Positions 7,022 through 12,230 of a stretch of 12,230 bases of DNA are shown piece after piece. A program made the translations under genes and the position numbers. Each line of letters begins with the position of its first letter. The first letter of the stretch is position 1. This stretch comes from an uncultured Actinomycetes bacterium (GTDB lineage Bacteria; Actinomycetota; Thermoleophilia; Solirubrobacterales; 70-9). A model generated the notes under the pieces. It searched no databases, had not been told where the DNA came from, and saw only the letters and a list, made by a program, of their open reading frames with translations. Location of the stretch: assembly GCA_937907435.1 (NCBI GenBank), contig CALCIA010000182.1, forward strand, positions 1 through 12,230, read 5' to 3'.

Positions 7022-7667
7022 GGCGAACGAGGTCACCGCCGGGGCGTTCCTGGTCGGCGGCTCGCTCTTCGCGATCGGCGCCCTCCTGGCCCAGGCCGAC
7101 GTCGGCGGCCCGCGCCTCGCCGCGGTCGTCTACCTCGTCGGCGGCGTCTTCTTCTCGACCGGCGGTTATGCCTCGGTGCTGCTGGCGATCAACGCCCCGC
7201 ACCGCCGCCGCGACGGCACCTGGGCGGGCGAGCGCTGGCGCTGGTGGGCGCGCGAACCCTCCAACCTCGATTACCTCGCCGCCGCCGTCCTCTTCACCGG
7301 CACCCTGGTCTTCGGCATCAACCTCGTCGATTCCCTCCTCGGCGACCTCACCGCGGCGCAGCTGGACCGCCTGGTCTGGAGCCCCGACATGATCGGCTGC
7401 GTCCTCTTCCTCCTCGCCGGCGTCCTCGCGATGGTCGACATCTCCGGCTCCTGGTGGCGCCTACGCGGCGAGGGCCTCGGCTGGTGGATCGTCTTCGTCA
7501 ACCAGGTCGGCTCGGTCCTCTTCATGGTCTCCGCCGTCGCCTCCTTCGTCCGCGCCGACGGCGACATGATCGCGGTCGGCATCGCCAACTGGGGCACCTT
7601 CCTCGGCGCCTCCTGCTTCGCCGTCGCCGGCTTGATGCAGTTCTACGAGCCCCCGGGGGAGGGGTAG
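6972..7667 (+). CDS. YrhK-like multi-pass membrane protein
   Basis: A 231-residue protein with six hydrophobic segments, about 22-42, 50-73, 100-121, 139-157, 170-192 and 203-223. The segment YLVGGVFFSTGGYASVLLAI (54-73) and the repeat-like NQVGSVLFMVSAVASFV...ANWGTFLGASCF (177-216) resemble the YrhK-type membrane module. The family assignment is from motif memory, and the function is unknown. A soluble basic, Trp-rich loop (78-95) separates segments 2 and 3. The ATG at 6972 is the only start before the first helix and puts the first 16 codons inside the aldo/keto reductase gene (50-nt overlap). No clear ribosome binding site is present, so translation may depend on ribosomes reading the reductase gene. 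The repeat block begins 10 nt after its stop. Confidence 0.78.
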   Translation: MSATAPAPIRAPSALRRANEVTAGAFLVGGSLFAIGALLAQADVGGPRLAAVVYLVGGVFFSTGGYASVLLAINAPHRRRDGTWAGERWRWWAREPSNLDYLAAAVLFTGTLVFGINLVDSLLGDLTAAQLDRLVWSPDMIGCVLFLLAGVLAMVDISGSWWRLRGEGLGWWIVFVNQVGSVLFMVSAVASFVRADGDMIAVGIANWGTFLGASCFAVAGLMQFYEPPGEG

Positions 7668-7677
7668 GGACGGGGGC

Positions 7678-7765
7678 CCGCAAGCTGTCGCCCGGGAAGG
7701 GCCGTAACCCCGCAAGCTGTCGCCCGGGAGGGCCGTAACCCCGCAAGCTGGCGCCCGGGTCAGGG
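7678..7765. repeat. Three head-to-tail copies of a ~31-nt repeat
   Basis: Copies start at 7678, 7710 and 7741 (spacing 32 and 31 nt). Each begins CCGCAAGCTGTCGCCCGGG, followed in the first two by (A)AGGGCCGTAACC. The third differs at one core base (CTGGCGCCC instead of CTGTCGCCC) and ends in GGGTCAGGGAC instead of the GTAACC part. The copies are contiguous with no unique spacers, so this is not a CRISPR. They follow the YrhK-like gene stop by 10 nt. The same repeat is at 12165-12230. Confidence 0.95.
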
Positions 7766-7768
7766 ACG

Positions 7769-7818
7769 CGCCACTCTCGCCACGGCCCGGGCAGGCTGTG
7801 GCCGTGGCGAGAGTGGCG
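7769..7818. repeat. Inverted repeat E1: 19-bp perfect stem, 12-nt loop
   Basis: Arms 7769-7787 and 7800-7818 are perfectly complementary around the loop CGGGCAGGCTGT. On the minus strand the loop reads ACAGCCTGCCCG, 11 of 12 bases the same as the plus-strand loop of E4 (ACAGCCTGCCAG), although the stems are unrelated. It directly follows the last unit of the tandem repeat. It could act as a bidirectional transcript-end structure, or as a folded DNA or RNA site recognised through its loop. Confidence 0.9.
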
Positions 7819-7948
7819 GGTATGAAAGGCGTGGAGGGATCCTCGCGGGAGGGACACGGGAGTGCCCCGGATCCGCCACGGAAGTCGGGCACCGTGACGG
7901 AGATGCCGGGAACGCAGGCCTCTTGCCCGTGTTGCACAACAGCGACTC

Positions 7949-8000
7949 ACGCGCTGCGTGGATTGACCGTGCCATAGGGGGGTCGATCCACGCAGCGCGT
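7949..8000. repeat. Inverted repeat E2: 20-bp stem, 12-nt loop
   Basis: Arms 7949-7968 and 7981-8000 pair along all 20 positions except T7964/G7985, a G-U wobble in RNA; the outer 15 are perfect. The loop, GTGCCATAGGGG (7969-7980), is 12 nt as in E1 and E4 but its sequence is different. It lies mid-spacer with no T-run on either side, so a classical intrinsic terminator is not the best reading. Confidence 0.85.
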
Positions 8001-8035
8001 CTCCGGGCCCTGATCCCGGCCCCGGAATGAGCCCT

Positions 8036-8069
8036 AAGACGACGGGAAGTGTGACGTTCCCGGCGTCTT
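8036..8069. repeat. Inverted repeat E3: 13-bp stem with one mismatch
   Basis: Arms 8036-8048 (AAGACGACGGGAA) and 8057-8069 (TTCCCGGCGTCTT) pair at 12 of 13 positions (A8042/G8063 mismatched) around an 8-nt loop, GTGTGACG. It is shorter and less perfect than E1, E2 and E4 and may be a degraded member of the same class or unrelated. Confidence 0.7.
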
Positions 8070-8169
8070 CGTCAACGATCGGGGCGAGGTGTGGAAGCTC
8101 TCCGACGTCCCCGTCACGGAAGTCCGACCTCCCCCCGTCCCTGTGACGCCTCTCCCACGCAAGCCTCAC

Positions 8170-8281
8170 GTCCTGGGCTCCTCATGGGGGTCACAGCCTG
8201 CCAGGACCCCCATGAGGAGCCCAGGACACCCTTGACCCATCTCGGACGGCCGGCAGGGCCACGAACCCCCGCCCGTCCCCC
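8170..8281. repeat. Inverted repeat E4 (23-bp stem, 12-nt loop) and conserved right flank
   Basis: Arms 8170-8192 and 8205-8227 are perfectly complementary around ACAGCCTGCCAG (8193-8204). From 8190 to 8227 it is identical to window bases 1-38, and the sequence downstream to about 8281 is also related to bases 43-80, with one 9-nt length difference just after the hairpin. It ends about 30 nt before the ATG of the metallo-hydrolase, so it lies in that gene's upstream region. The other copy lies beyond an exporter gene's 3' end. The different neighbours argue for a dispersed element rather than part of either gene. Confidence 0.92.
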
Positions 8282-8313
8282 ACCCGGACCGGCCCGCCTG
8301 AGAGGATTGGGGG

Positions 8314-9312
8314 ATGGCCGACGCACAGGTGGTGAAGCCGCGGACCGAACGTATCCAGCCGGGGATCTGGCGGCTGAAGCTGCCCTGCCCGTGGCCGGGC
8401 GTGCCGCACGGGAACGCCTGGGTGATGCAGCGGGGCGCCGGGATCGTGCTCTTTGACACCGGGGTCGGCGGGCGCGGCCGGCTGCGGATGCTCGACATCG
8501 CGCTCGCGCAGGCGGGCTTCGGGGTCGAAGACGTGGAGCTGGTCGTCTGCACGCACGCCCACTCCGACCATTACGGCCTCGCCGCGTCGATCTGCGCGCA
8601 GACGGGTTGTGAGCTGTGGATGCACCCGAAGTGGGAGCACATCCGGCTGCAGGCCGACGATCCCCAGGCCGCCCTCGACGCGCGGCTCGAGGTGGGGCGG
8701 ATGAGCGGCGTCCCGCTCGCCGCGCTCGACCGCTATCGCCAGGACCGCACCGACAAACCGGAAGACCTGATCGACGGCATCCGCGCGCCCGACCGCGAGC
8801 TCGTCCCCGGGGTCGAGGTCGAGACCGACATCGGCACCTGGAGCGTCATCGAGACCCCCGGCCACGCGCCCTCGCACGTCTGCCTGCACCAGGCCGAGCG
8901 GCGGCTGCTCGTCTCCGGCGACCACCTCCTCGGCCGCACCGTGATCTTCTTCGACTACGGCGACGCGCCCGACCCCTGCGGCGAATACCTGACGAGCCTC
9001 GACGCGGTCGAACCGCTGCCGGTCGACCTCTGCCTGCCCGGCCACGGCAAACCGTTCCGCGATCCCGAGGCGAAGGTCGCCGAGGCGCGGCGCCAGGTCG
9101 GCGCGCTGCTCGACCGCGTGCGCGCCCAGCTCTCGGGCGGCGCCGAGCCGACCGCCTACGAGGTCGTCGAAGGGATCGTCGGCCGCGAGAACCTGACCGC
9201 CGGCACCGGCGGCTTCATGCTGCAGATCGTCCTCGCCTGTCTCGACCACCTGGCCGCGCTGGGGGAGGCCGCCCGCGTCCCCGACTCCGACCCGCAGCGC
9301 TGGCGTGCTTAG
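8314..9312 (+). CDS. Metallo-beta-lactamase-fold hydrolase
   Basis: A 332-residue cytosolic zinc-dependent hydrolase of the MBL superfamily. The metal-binding motif THAHSDHYG gives His81, His83, Asp85 and His86. The further ligands are His184 (ETPGHAPSH), Asp203 (VSGDHLLG) and His244 (LPGHGKPF). FDTGVGG (47-53) is the usual strand before the active site. An insertion (about 105-165) and a C-terminal helical region (255-325) resemble the larger glyoxalase II/RNase Z-like or lactonase-type members. The sequence does not decide between a thioester, lactone or other substrate. The ATG at 8314 is preceded by AGAGG (8301-8305) at 8 nt. Its stop overlaps the start of the propeller gene by 8 nt, so the two are probably co-translated. 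Confidence 0.95.
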   Translation: MADAQVVKPRTERIQPGIWRLKLPCPWPGVPHGNAWVMQRGAGIVLFDTGVGGRGRLRMLDIALAQAGFGVEDVELVVCTHAHSDHYGLAASICAQTGCELWMHPKWEHIRLQADDPQAALDARLEVGRMSGVPLAALDRYRQDRTDKPEDLIDGIRAPDRELVPGVEVETDIGTWSVIETPGHAPSHVCLHQAERRLLVSGDHLLGRTVIFFDYGDAPDPCGEYLTSLDAVEPLPVDLCLPGHGKPFRDPEAKVAEARRQVGALLDRVRAQLSGGAEPTAYEVVEGIVGRENLTAGTGGFMLQIVLACLDHLAALGEAARVPDSDPQRWRA

Positions 9313-10807
9313 CGGCAAGCGCCTCCGCTCGGCCCTCTCCCTCCTCGTCCACCCGCGCAAGCTGTGGCGTGAGCATCGGCGCGTCGCCCTCGGGCTCATC
9401 GCCGCGCTGGTCGTCGCGATCGCCGCCGTGGTCGTCGCCTACGAGCAGCTGAAGCGCCCCGCCGACGTCCACAACGAAGCCGCGATCCGCCATTTCAAGC
9501 CGGAAAAGCCCAAGGAAGCGCCGCCGCCGAAACGCGGCGAACCGCCACGCACCACCAACTGGCCGATGTACGGGCTGAACCCGCAGCGCACCCGTTACCT
9601 GCCCGCCCGCGGGGTCAAGCCGCCGTTCTACAAACTCTGGCGCTACACCCAGCGCCCGCTGCTCGAGTACCCGCCGATCTACGTCGGCGGCGTCCTCTAC
9701 GCGGTCAACAACTCCGGCTTCGCCTTCGCGCTCAACGCGAAGACCGGCGTGCCGATCTGGGAACGCCGCATCGGCCGCCTCAACGCCTCCTCGCCCGCCT
9801 ACTCCAAACACCGGCTCTACATCGTCAACCTCGTCCCCGGCCACATCGTCAAGTTGAACGCCTCCAACGGCCGGATCATCTGGAAAAAGCGGCTGCCGGG
9901 ACGGGCGGAGTCCTCGCCGGTGGTGGTCGGCCGCAGCGTCTACTTCGGCTGCGAAGACGGCAAGCTCTACTCGGTCTCGACCGTCAACGGCAACATCCGC
10001 TGGGCGACCCAGCTCTCCGGGCCGGTGAAGGCGGCGCCCGCCTACTACGGCGGCCGGCTCTTCGTCGGCGACTACGGGGGCAGCATGAACGCGGTCGACG
10101 CGCAGACCGGCAAGCTGATCTGGTCGACCGGCTCGCTGGGGACCGGGATCAGCGGCGGCGAGTTCTACTCGACCCCGGCGGTCGCCTTCGGGCGCGTCTA
10201 CGCGGGCAACAACGACGACCGCGTCTACAGCTTCGACATGTCCGACGGCGCCCTCGCCTGGACCTACTCGACCGGCGGCTACGCCTACTCGGCGCCGGCC
10301 GTGGCCAGCACCAAGCACAGCCCCCCGACCGTCTACATCGGCTCCTTCGACGGCAACATCTACGCGCTGAACGCGAAGAACGGCGAAGTGCGCTGGAGCC
10401 GCTCGGCGGGCGGCCAGGTGGTCGGCTCGCTCTCGGCGGTCGGCGAAATCGTCTACGTCGCCGAGTTCAACCACCAGACGACGACCGGCTACATGATGCG
10501 CAGCGGCCGCAAGGTCTTCAGCTACCCGAAGGGCACCTACACGCCGGTCATCAGCGACGGTCGCAACCTCTACCTGACCGGGTACTCGAGCATCACCGCG
10601 CTGGCCCCGATCCGCCCGAAACCCGCACGGATCTCGAACAACTTCGTCGCGCCGAAACCGCGCTTCCCCTCGCACCGGATCGGCAAGGGGATCGAGAACG
10701 CGATCGTCGCGCCTAACCCGGTGAGATCCCGCCCGGGGGCGGCGGCGGCAGGTGCGGCGCGCCGGGCGCATAGGCAGGGAAGCGCCCGTCGTGAAGGCGG
10801 GCGGTGA
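9305..10807 (+). CDS. Membrane-anchored PQQ-like beta-propeller protein
   Basis: A 500-residue protein. The N-terminus is basic, with one membrane segment (about 27-46), then a Pro/Lys-rich linker (65-82) leading to an outside domain. Eight PQQ/BamB-type repeats follow, each with a (L/V)Y..(V)...G....A/S.(D/N)...G...W pattern, around residues 130, 170, 210, 251, 296, 342, 382 and 420, enough for a full eight-bladed propeller. The residues for PQQ enzyme catalysis are not evident, so a scaffold or binding role is more likely than a dehydrogenase. The GTG at 9305 overlaps the upstream hydrolase stop by 8 nt; no strong ribosome binding site is visible, which suits coupling. The last ~30 residues (from ~471) are Arg/Ala/Gly-rich, lie antisense to the convergent glycosidase gene and look unlike the rest, suggesting a lost stop or a frameshift. 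Confidence 0.9.
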   Translation: MLSGKRLRSALSLLVHPRKLWREHRRVALGLIAALVVAIAAVVVAYEQLKRPADVHNEAAIRHFKPEKPKEAPPPKRGEPPRTTNWPMYGLNPQRTRYLPARGVKPPFYKLWRYTQRPLLEYPPIYVGGVLYAVNNSGFAFALNAKTGVPIWERRIGRLNASSPAYSKHRLYIVNLVPGHIVKLNASNGRIIWKKRLPGRAESSPVVVGRSVYFGCEDGKLYSVSTVNGNIRWATQLSGPVKAAPAYYGGRLFVGDYGGSMNAVDAQTGKLIWSTGSLGTGISGGEFYSTPAVAFGRVYAGNNDDRVYSFDMSDGALAWTYSTGGYAYSAPAVASTKHSPPTVYIGSFDGNIYALNAKNGEVRWSRSAGGQVVGSLSAVGEIVYVAEFNHQTTTGYMMRSGRKVFSYPKGTYTPVISDGRNLYLTGYSSITALAPIRPKPARISNNFVAPKPRFPSHRIGKGIENAIVAPNPVRSRPGAAAAGAARRAHRQGSARREGGR

Positions 10808-11789
10808 GCACCGCGAGGCTTTCGCCGTAATTCTGGATCCGGTAGTTCGAGGTCGAGCCGAAGTCCTGGTAGTAGACGAGCATCTTCGTCCGCGGGTGCG
10901 CTTTCACCCAGGCGAAGAGGTGGGAGACGAAGCTCGGGTCGTCGCCCGCTTCGACGCCGAACTCGGTGATCGCGAACGGCTTGCGCGGATAGCGTTCATA
11001 CAGCTTCGTCAGCGCGCCCCATTCCGGGTAGGAGGCGTAGAAGTCGGTCCCGGTCCAGTCGACCCACTTTTCCCCGGGGAAGAAGTTCTGCGGCAGGTTC
11101 TTCTTGGTCGTGGGCGAGCCGGAGGGGAGCGGGCTCCAGACGATCGCCACCGGCGCCTTCGGCAGCCCGCCGACGTGCGCGTTCAGCGGCGGCAGCCCGG
11201 CTTCGGCGAGGCGCGCGTTGATCGTCTTCGCATTGCCGCCGCCGTGGACGATCACGTAGATGCGACGGAAGGCGCGCCGATAGTTGCGGGCCGAGTCTTC
11301 GCGGGAGCGCGGCTTCCCGGCACATTCGTAGGCGGCGTAGACGTTGAGGCAGCGGTTCGGCTCGCCGAGCGGCCGGACGTAGGCGCGCATCTTCTTTTCG
11401 GCGAACAGGTGGTTGAGGCGGATGAGGAAGCTGTCTCCGGCGCCGCGGGCGATCGCCGCCAGCGTCAGGATCTCGGCACCGGTCTGCGGGTCGGCGGTGG
11501 TGATGTGGATCATCGGCCGCGCTCGCGCGATCTCCCACCGCTGGATCGAGTCGCGCACTTCCGATCCCCAGGCGCGAAACGACTCGATCACCGCCGGGTG
11601 CTTTGACACCGCTGTGCTGAATTCCCCGAACGAGGCCGGGTCGCCGGTGTCGGAGACGCCGAAGTAGACCTGCTTGCCCTTCGGTTCCAGCACCCCCGCC
11701 GACGCGTTCCCCGCCACGCCGAGCAGCGCCACCACGAGGGCGACGACGATTGCCGCTGCCGCGGCCCGCGTGCGGTCGGTGCCGTTCAT
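10713..11789 (-). CDS. Secreted GH26-like (clan GH-A) glycoside hydrolase
   Basis: A 358-residue protein with a signal peptide at 1-31 (basic start, Ala/Val/Leu core, NASA cleavage-like end). The mature part reads as a TIM-barrel glycosidase of the beta-mannanase (GH26) kind: FGVSDTG (43-49) on strand 1, YVRPLGEPN (137-145) with candidate acid/base Glu143, WTGTDFYAS (245-253), and FAITEFGVEAG (272-282) with candidate nucleophile Glu276, on the strand expected for clan GH-A. A Pro-rich tail (PPPPPGG) ends the protein; no carbohydrate-binding module is visible. The ATG at 11789 is preferred because it opens the signal peptide; the frame continues to a TTG at 11885 with poor support. No ribosome binding site is clear. 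The 3' end overlaps the convergent propeller gene by 95 nt. Exact family and substrate are uncertain. Confidence 0.75.
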   Translation of the reverse strand: MNGTDRTRAAAAAIVVALVVALLGVAGNASAGVLEPKGKQVYFGVSDTGDPASFGEFSTAVSKHPAVIESFRAWGSEVRDSIQRWEIARARPMIHITTADPQTGAEILTLAAIARGAGDSFLIRLNHLFAEKKMRAYVRPLGEPNRCLNVYAAYECAGKPRSREDSARNYRRAFRRIYVIVHGGGNAKTINARLAEAGLPPLNAHVGGLPKAPVAIVWSPLPSGSPTTKKNLPQNFFPGEKWVDWTGTDFYASYPEWGALTKLYERYPRKPFAITEFGVEAGDDPSFVSHLFAWVKAHPRTKMLVYYQDFGSTSNYRIQNYGESLAVLTARLHDGRFPAYAPGAPHLPPPPPGGISPG

Positions 11790-11973
11790 AGGTCGAGGCC
11801 CGGCCGAAGGACGGAGCCGTGCCGGGCAGCCGGTCATGCTGCCAAGCGCAGCCCACCACGGCCCGCCTGGCGAGAGACCCTGCAATGTGCGTTGCGTTTC
11901 CCGCGCCGAGCGGGGTTTGAGCCCGGCCGCACAGGGCAGTTGGTGTATTCACCCCGGTGGGAGGAGGGGATCG
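11790..11973. promoter_or_regulatory. Divergent spacer with a strong ribosome binding site on the plus strand
   Basis: This 184-nt gap lies between the divergent glycosidase and 56-aa protein genes. GGGAGGAGGGG (11959-11969) is an extensive anti-SD match 4-9 nt before the GTG at 11974 and decides that start. A small inverted repeat (GGGG/CCC around TTTGAG at about 11917-11930) is visible. I looked for a riboswitch ahead of the secreted glycosidase and saw no recognisable conserved core. No -10/-35 pair is convincing for either strand. Confidence 0.5.
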
Positions 11974-12144
11974 GTGCCAACGCTTGCCCTGATCGTGGTC
12001 GCCGTGCTGCTGTCGGCGATGCTGCTCGCAGGCGGCCGCAAATCCGCGCGGCCACACAAGCGCCACGCCCCGAGCCCCTTCGACGACGACGCCATCCCCT
12101 ACCGCTCCCACGCGGAGGCAAGCCGGCACTCCGGGGGGCGATGA
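11974..12144 (+). CDS. Single-pass membrane miniprotein, 56 aa
   Basis: A 56-residue protein of unknown function. A hydrophobic segment (about 3-20) is followed by a strongly basic stretch (GRKSARPHKRH, 21-31), an acidic DDD at 37-39 and a charged, His-rich tail. The basic residues after the helix predict an N-outside or signal-anchor arrangement with the tail in the cytoplasm. The GTG start is supported by the best ribosome binding site in the window. Third codon positions are G/C-rich. An alternative ATG upstream in the same frame (11674) would run antisense through the glycosidase signal peptide and is rejected. It is followed 21 nt later by the ~31-nt repeat array. No family is recognised. 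Confidence 0.7.
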   Translation: MPTLALIVVAVLLSAMLLAGGRKSARPHKRHAPSPFDDDAIPYRSHAEASRHSGGR

Positions 12145-12164
12145 GGGTCGGGAGGGACGGGGGG

Positions 12165-12230
12165 CCGCAAGCTGTCGCCCGGAAGGGTCCAGGCCCCGCA
12201 AGCTGGCGCCCGGGTAGGGGACCCGCCCCT
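12165..12230. repeat. Second array of the ~31-nt repeat, cut by the window end
   Basis: Two copies start at 12165 and 12196. The first has the standard core (CTGTCGCCCGG) and the second the variant core CTGGCGCCCGGGT, just as in the last copy of the array at 7678. Both arrays are preceded by GGGACGGGGG and begin 10-21 nt after a gene stop on the same strand. After the variant copy come GGGGACCCGCCCCT here and AGGGACGCGCCACT at 7762, so the sequence beyond 12230 may hold another hairpin. Confidence 0.9.

Larger units (their letters stand above)
7668..8313. other. Non-coding, repeat-rich spacer of 646 nt
   Basis: This gap between two plus-strand genes has open frames on both strands but none with a recognisable product. 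Those at 7461-7937 and 7522-8169 (minus) run through tandem repeats and hairpin stems, giving low-complexity translations. It holds three ~31-nt tandem repeats and four inverted repeats, listed separately. A 10-base CACGGAAGTC also occurs twice (7877-7886, 8115-8124), within imperfectly related surroundings. No promoter for the downstream hydrolase stands out. Confidence 0.8.

Noticed and set aside
7678..7765. CRISPR array
   Set aside because: Units are contiguous without spacers, only three are present, and no cas gene is seen.
7461..8169. Minus-strand open frames of 158 and 215 codons across the spacer
   Set aside because: They run through tandem repeats and hairpin arms, have no recognisable domain, and one overlaps the YrhK-like gene in antisense.
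8038..8235. Short plus-strand coding-like stretch (reads GVFVNDRGEVWKLSDVPVTEV)
   Set aside because: High third-position GC is attractive, but there is no suitable start after the TAA at 8035, and it runs through inverted repeats E3 and E4.
10752..11606. 284-codon plus-strand frame over the glycosidase
   Set aside because: It is Arg/Val/Glu-rich with no motif, while the opposite strand has a signal peptide and glycosidase motifs.
11790..11973. Riboswitch ahead of the secreted glycosidase
   Set aside because: No known conserved core was recognised, only a weak small inverted repeat.
1..12230. Transposase, integrase, tRNA or rRNA gene
   Set aside because: None found by eye on either strand; the repeats have no linked transposase in this window.

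Overview
The window is GC-rich coding DNA with strong G/C preference at third codon positions and several GTG starts. The protein types (a membrane-anchored eight-unit PQQ-like propeller, a YrhK-like membrane protein, DHA2-type exporters, a small GH-A-type glycosidase with a signal peptide) suggest a high-GC actinobacterium, possibly Thermoleophilia/Solirubrobacterales. That placement is an inference from protein style; there is no rRNA or marker gene here.

Left block (89-5881, all minus strand). The first gene in transcription order is a 14-TM DHA2-type MFS exporter (5881->4292), followed by a 14-bp hairpin. After the hairpin comes a tight three-gene unit: a secreted Vps62-like domain fused to a multi-pass membrane domain (4238->2313), a small calcineurin-like metallophosphoesterase (start overlaps the previous stop by 4 nt) and a second DHA2-type MFS exporter (2 nt after the phosphoesterase stop).

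Middle block (6003-7667, plus strand). Divergent from the first exporter are a 57-aa hydrophobic small protein, an AKR5-like aldo/keto reductase 14 nt later, and a six-TM YrhK-like protein whose start lies 50 nt inside the reductase gene.

Non-coding repeat block (7668-8313, 646 nt). I see no convincing gene here. It holds three head-to-tail copies of a ~31-nt repeat and four inverted repeats. Three of these have long stems (19-23 bp) and 12-nt loops. Two of them have unrelated stems but nearly the same loop, in opposite orientation. The last one, with its downstream flank, is also present at the very left edge of the window (1-80). The ~31-nt repeat recurs at the right edge (12165 onward), again just after a gene and with the same variant last unit. 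This dispersed composite repeat is the most unusual thing in the window.

Right block (8314-12144). A metallo-beta-lactamase-fold hydrolase and a membrane-anchored PQQ-like propeller overlap by 8 nt on the plus strand. A secreted GH26-like glycosidase converges on the propeller gene and overlaps its 3' end by 95 nt. A 56-aa membrane miniprotein with a very strong ribosome binding site is divergent from the glycosidase.

The genes look like ordinary accessory metabolism and envelope functions: export, redox, surface carbohydrate and membrane proteins. No pathway links them all, and no CRISPR, transposase, tRNA or rRNA was seen.
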